A stretch of DNA of 7,111 nt from JBKHXU01 sp046565865. Lineage in GTDB: Bacteria > Pseudomonadota > Gammaproteobacteria > Acidiferrobacterales > Sulfurifustaceae. Location of the stretch: contig JBKHXU010000129.1 in NCBI GenBank assembly GCA_046565865.1, forward strand, positions 1 to 7,111, given 5' to 3'. The notes beneath the pieces were generated by a model. That model was not told the origin of the DNA and made no database searches. It saw only the letters and a program-made list of their open reading frames with translations. A program made the translations under genes and the position numbers. Shown here piece after piece: positions 6,528-7,111 of the stretch. How positions within the stretch are numbered: the stretch's first letter is position 1; every line of letters starts with the position of its first letter.

Positions 6528-7111
6528 TCAGGATTTCTGTTCCGGGACGTCAAACGCGATCGACGGGCGCGTGCGATTGCCTTCCTCGATTTTTTGAATC
6601 GCGGTTTCCGCTTCCGCGCTCAGACGATCCAGCTCGAGTACGGTACTCGCCATTTGCGGCAACGCCTCGACGCGAAAGCGGGAGACATCGTCCATCGCGC
6701 TCTTAATATTCCCAAAGGCTGACTTGAGCGCCTCCAAGTCGATTTGCGCCGACGCCGCCTGTTTGTGAATGGCCGCACCTTGGTTTTTGAGGCGCTCGGC
6801 GGTGCCCTTGATCAGGTCCGATGTCGTTTGATTGACCGACTGTACTTTGTCGAGCACTGCCTGCTGATTCGCGAGGGCCATGGCCACAGTCGCGCCGACT
6901 TCGAGCGCGGTTACGGTGACGTTCAGCGCCCGGTTCACGCCCCTAATCAGCTCTTGGTTGTTGCGAATAATGATCTCGCTTGCGAGCACACCTTGCTGAT
7001 GCACCGCAAGCTGCTGCTGCAGATCGATGATGCGTTGGCGCAGCGGGAATAGCAGCTCTTCGGCGATAAACTTGTGCCGCGGGTCGGTCGCAGATACGTC
7101 AGTTTTAAGTT
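6528..7111 (-). CDS. telA: TelA/KlaA-family toxic anion (tellurite) resistance protein, C-terminal part
   Basis: The reading frame enters from the window edge and runs 193 codons to TGA at 6530-6528; the N-terminal half lies outside. The visible protein carries the TelA-family core in order: DPRHKFIAEELLFPLRQRII, LAVHQQGVLASEIIIRNNQE, LIRGVNRALNVTVTALEVG, ALANQQAVLDKVQSVNQTTS, LKNQGAAIHKQAASAQIDLE and LKSAFGNIKSAMDDVSRFRV. It is largely alpha-helical and probably coiled coil, and has no membrane segment in view. Homologues were first named for tellurite resistance on plasmids (KlaA/TelA), but chromosomal copies often have an unclear, possibly stress-related role. It converges on the tRNA, with a 64-bp gap. 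An internal GTG at 7004 is not the start, because the family similarity continues upstream of it. Its codon usage looks slightly less GC-rich than rpoD by eye. Confidence 0.88.
   Translation of the reverse strand, partial: LKTDVSATDPRHKFIAEELLFPLRQRIIDLQQQLAVHQQGVLASEIIIRNNQELIRGVNRALNVTVTALEVGATVAMALANQQAVLDKVQSVNQTTSDLIKGTAERLKNQGAAIHKQAASAQIDLEALKSAFGNIKSAMDDVSRFRVEALPQMASTVLELDRLSAEAETAIQKIEEGNRTRPSIAFDVPEQKS

Noticed and set aside
7002..7004. GTG as start codon of a short 158-residue telA
   Set aside because: Family similarity (FIAEELLFPLRQRIIDLQQQ) continues in frame upstream to the window edge.
6744..7052. Plus-strand frame of 102 codons opposite telA
   Set aside because: Fully antisense to the clear TelA-family coding region and without recognisable motifs.

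Overview
The window is a GC-rich stretch of bacterial chromosome holding a conserved housekeeping block. The gene order is folB, plsY, tsaD, rpsU, yqeY, dnaG, rpoD and a CAU-anticodon tRNA. This is the classical macromolecular synthesis neighbourhood of Gammaproteobacteria, with yqeY inserted between rpsU and dnaG as in Pseudomonas-like lineages. The protein sequences (RpoD regions 2 and 4, DnaG zinc finger, TsaD) are very close to the E. coli versions, and the tRNA encodes its CCA. A gammaproteobacterium is the best reading; I cannot place it to order or genus from sequence alone.

Layout. Positions 1-63 (minus) are the first 21 codons of folB. An 86-bp divergent gap leads to plsY (150-755, plus). 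The 3' end of plsY overlaps the 3' end of the convergent tsaD (733-1743, minus) by 23 bp. A 150-bp divergent gap then carries a good sigma-70 promoter and a leader hairpin for rpsU (1894-2115). It is followed in the same direction by yqeY (2136-2582), dnaG (2643-4388) and rpoD (4480-6327). Short intercistronic hairpins lie before dnaG and before rpoD. A perfect 13-bp hairpin with a short T run ends the operon and sits only five bases upstream of a tRNA gene (6387-6463, most likely tRNA-Ile2 with a lysidine-type CAU anticodon). The window closes with the C-terminal part of a TelA/KlaA-family gene on the minus strand (6528-7111, running off the edge).

How the genes work together. rpsU, dnaG and rpoD supply ribosomal protein S21, DNA primase and the housekeeping sigma factor, linking translation, replication and transcription in one transcription unit. 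yqeY encodes a small GatB/YqeY-domain protein of unclear role. tsaD makes the t6A modification of ANN-decoding tRNAs, which would include the tRNA at the far end. plsY makes lysophosphatidic acid for phospholipid synthesis, and folB belongs to folate synthesis. telA is unrelated in function.

I found no mobile element, CRISPR array, phage gene or undescribed multi-gene system. The points worth a second look are regulatory: a terminator hairpin whose loop region also spells a -10 element for the tRNA, overlapping divergent promoters at folB/plsY, a GC hairpin in the rpsU leader, a 5-2-5 palindrome between tsaD and rpsU, and three genes with no clear Shine-Dalgarno but a -10-like hexamer about 12 bases before the start codon.
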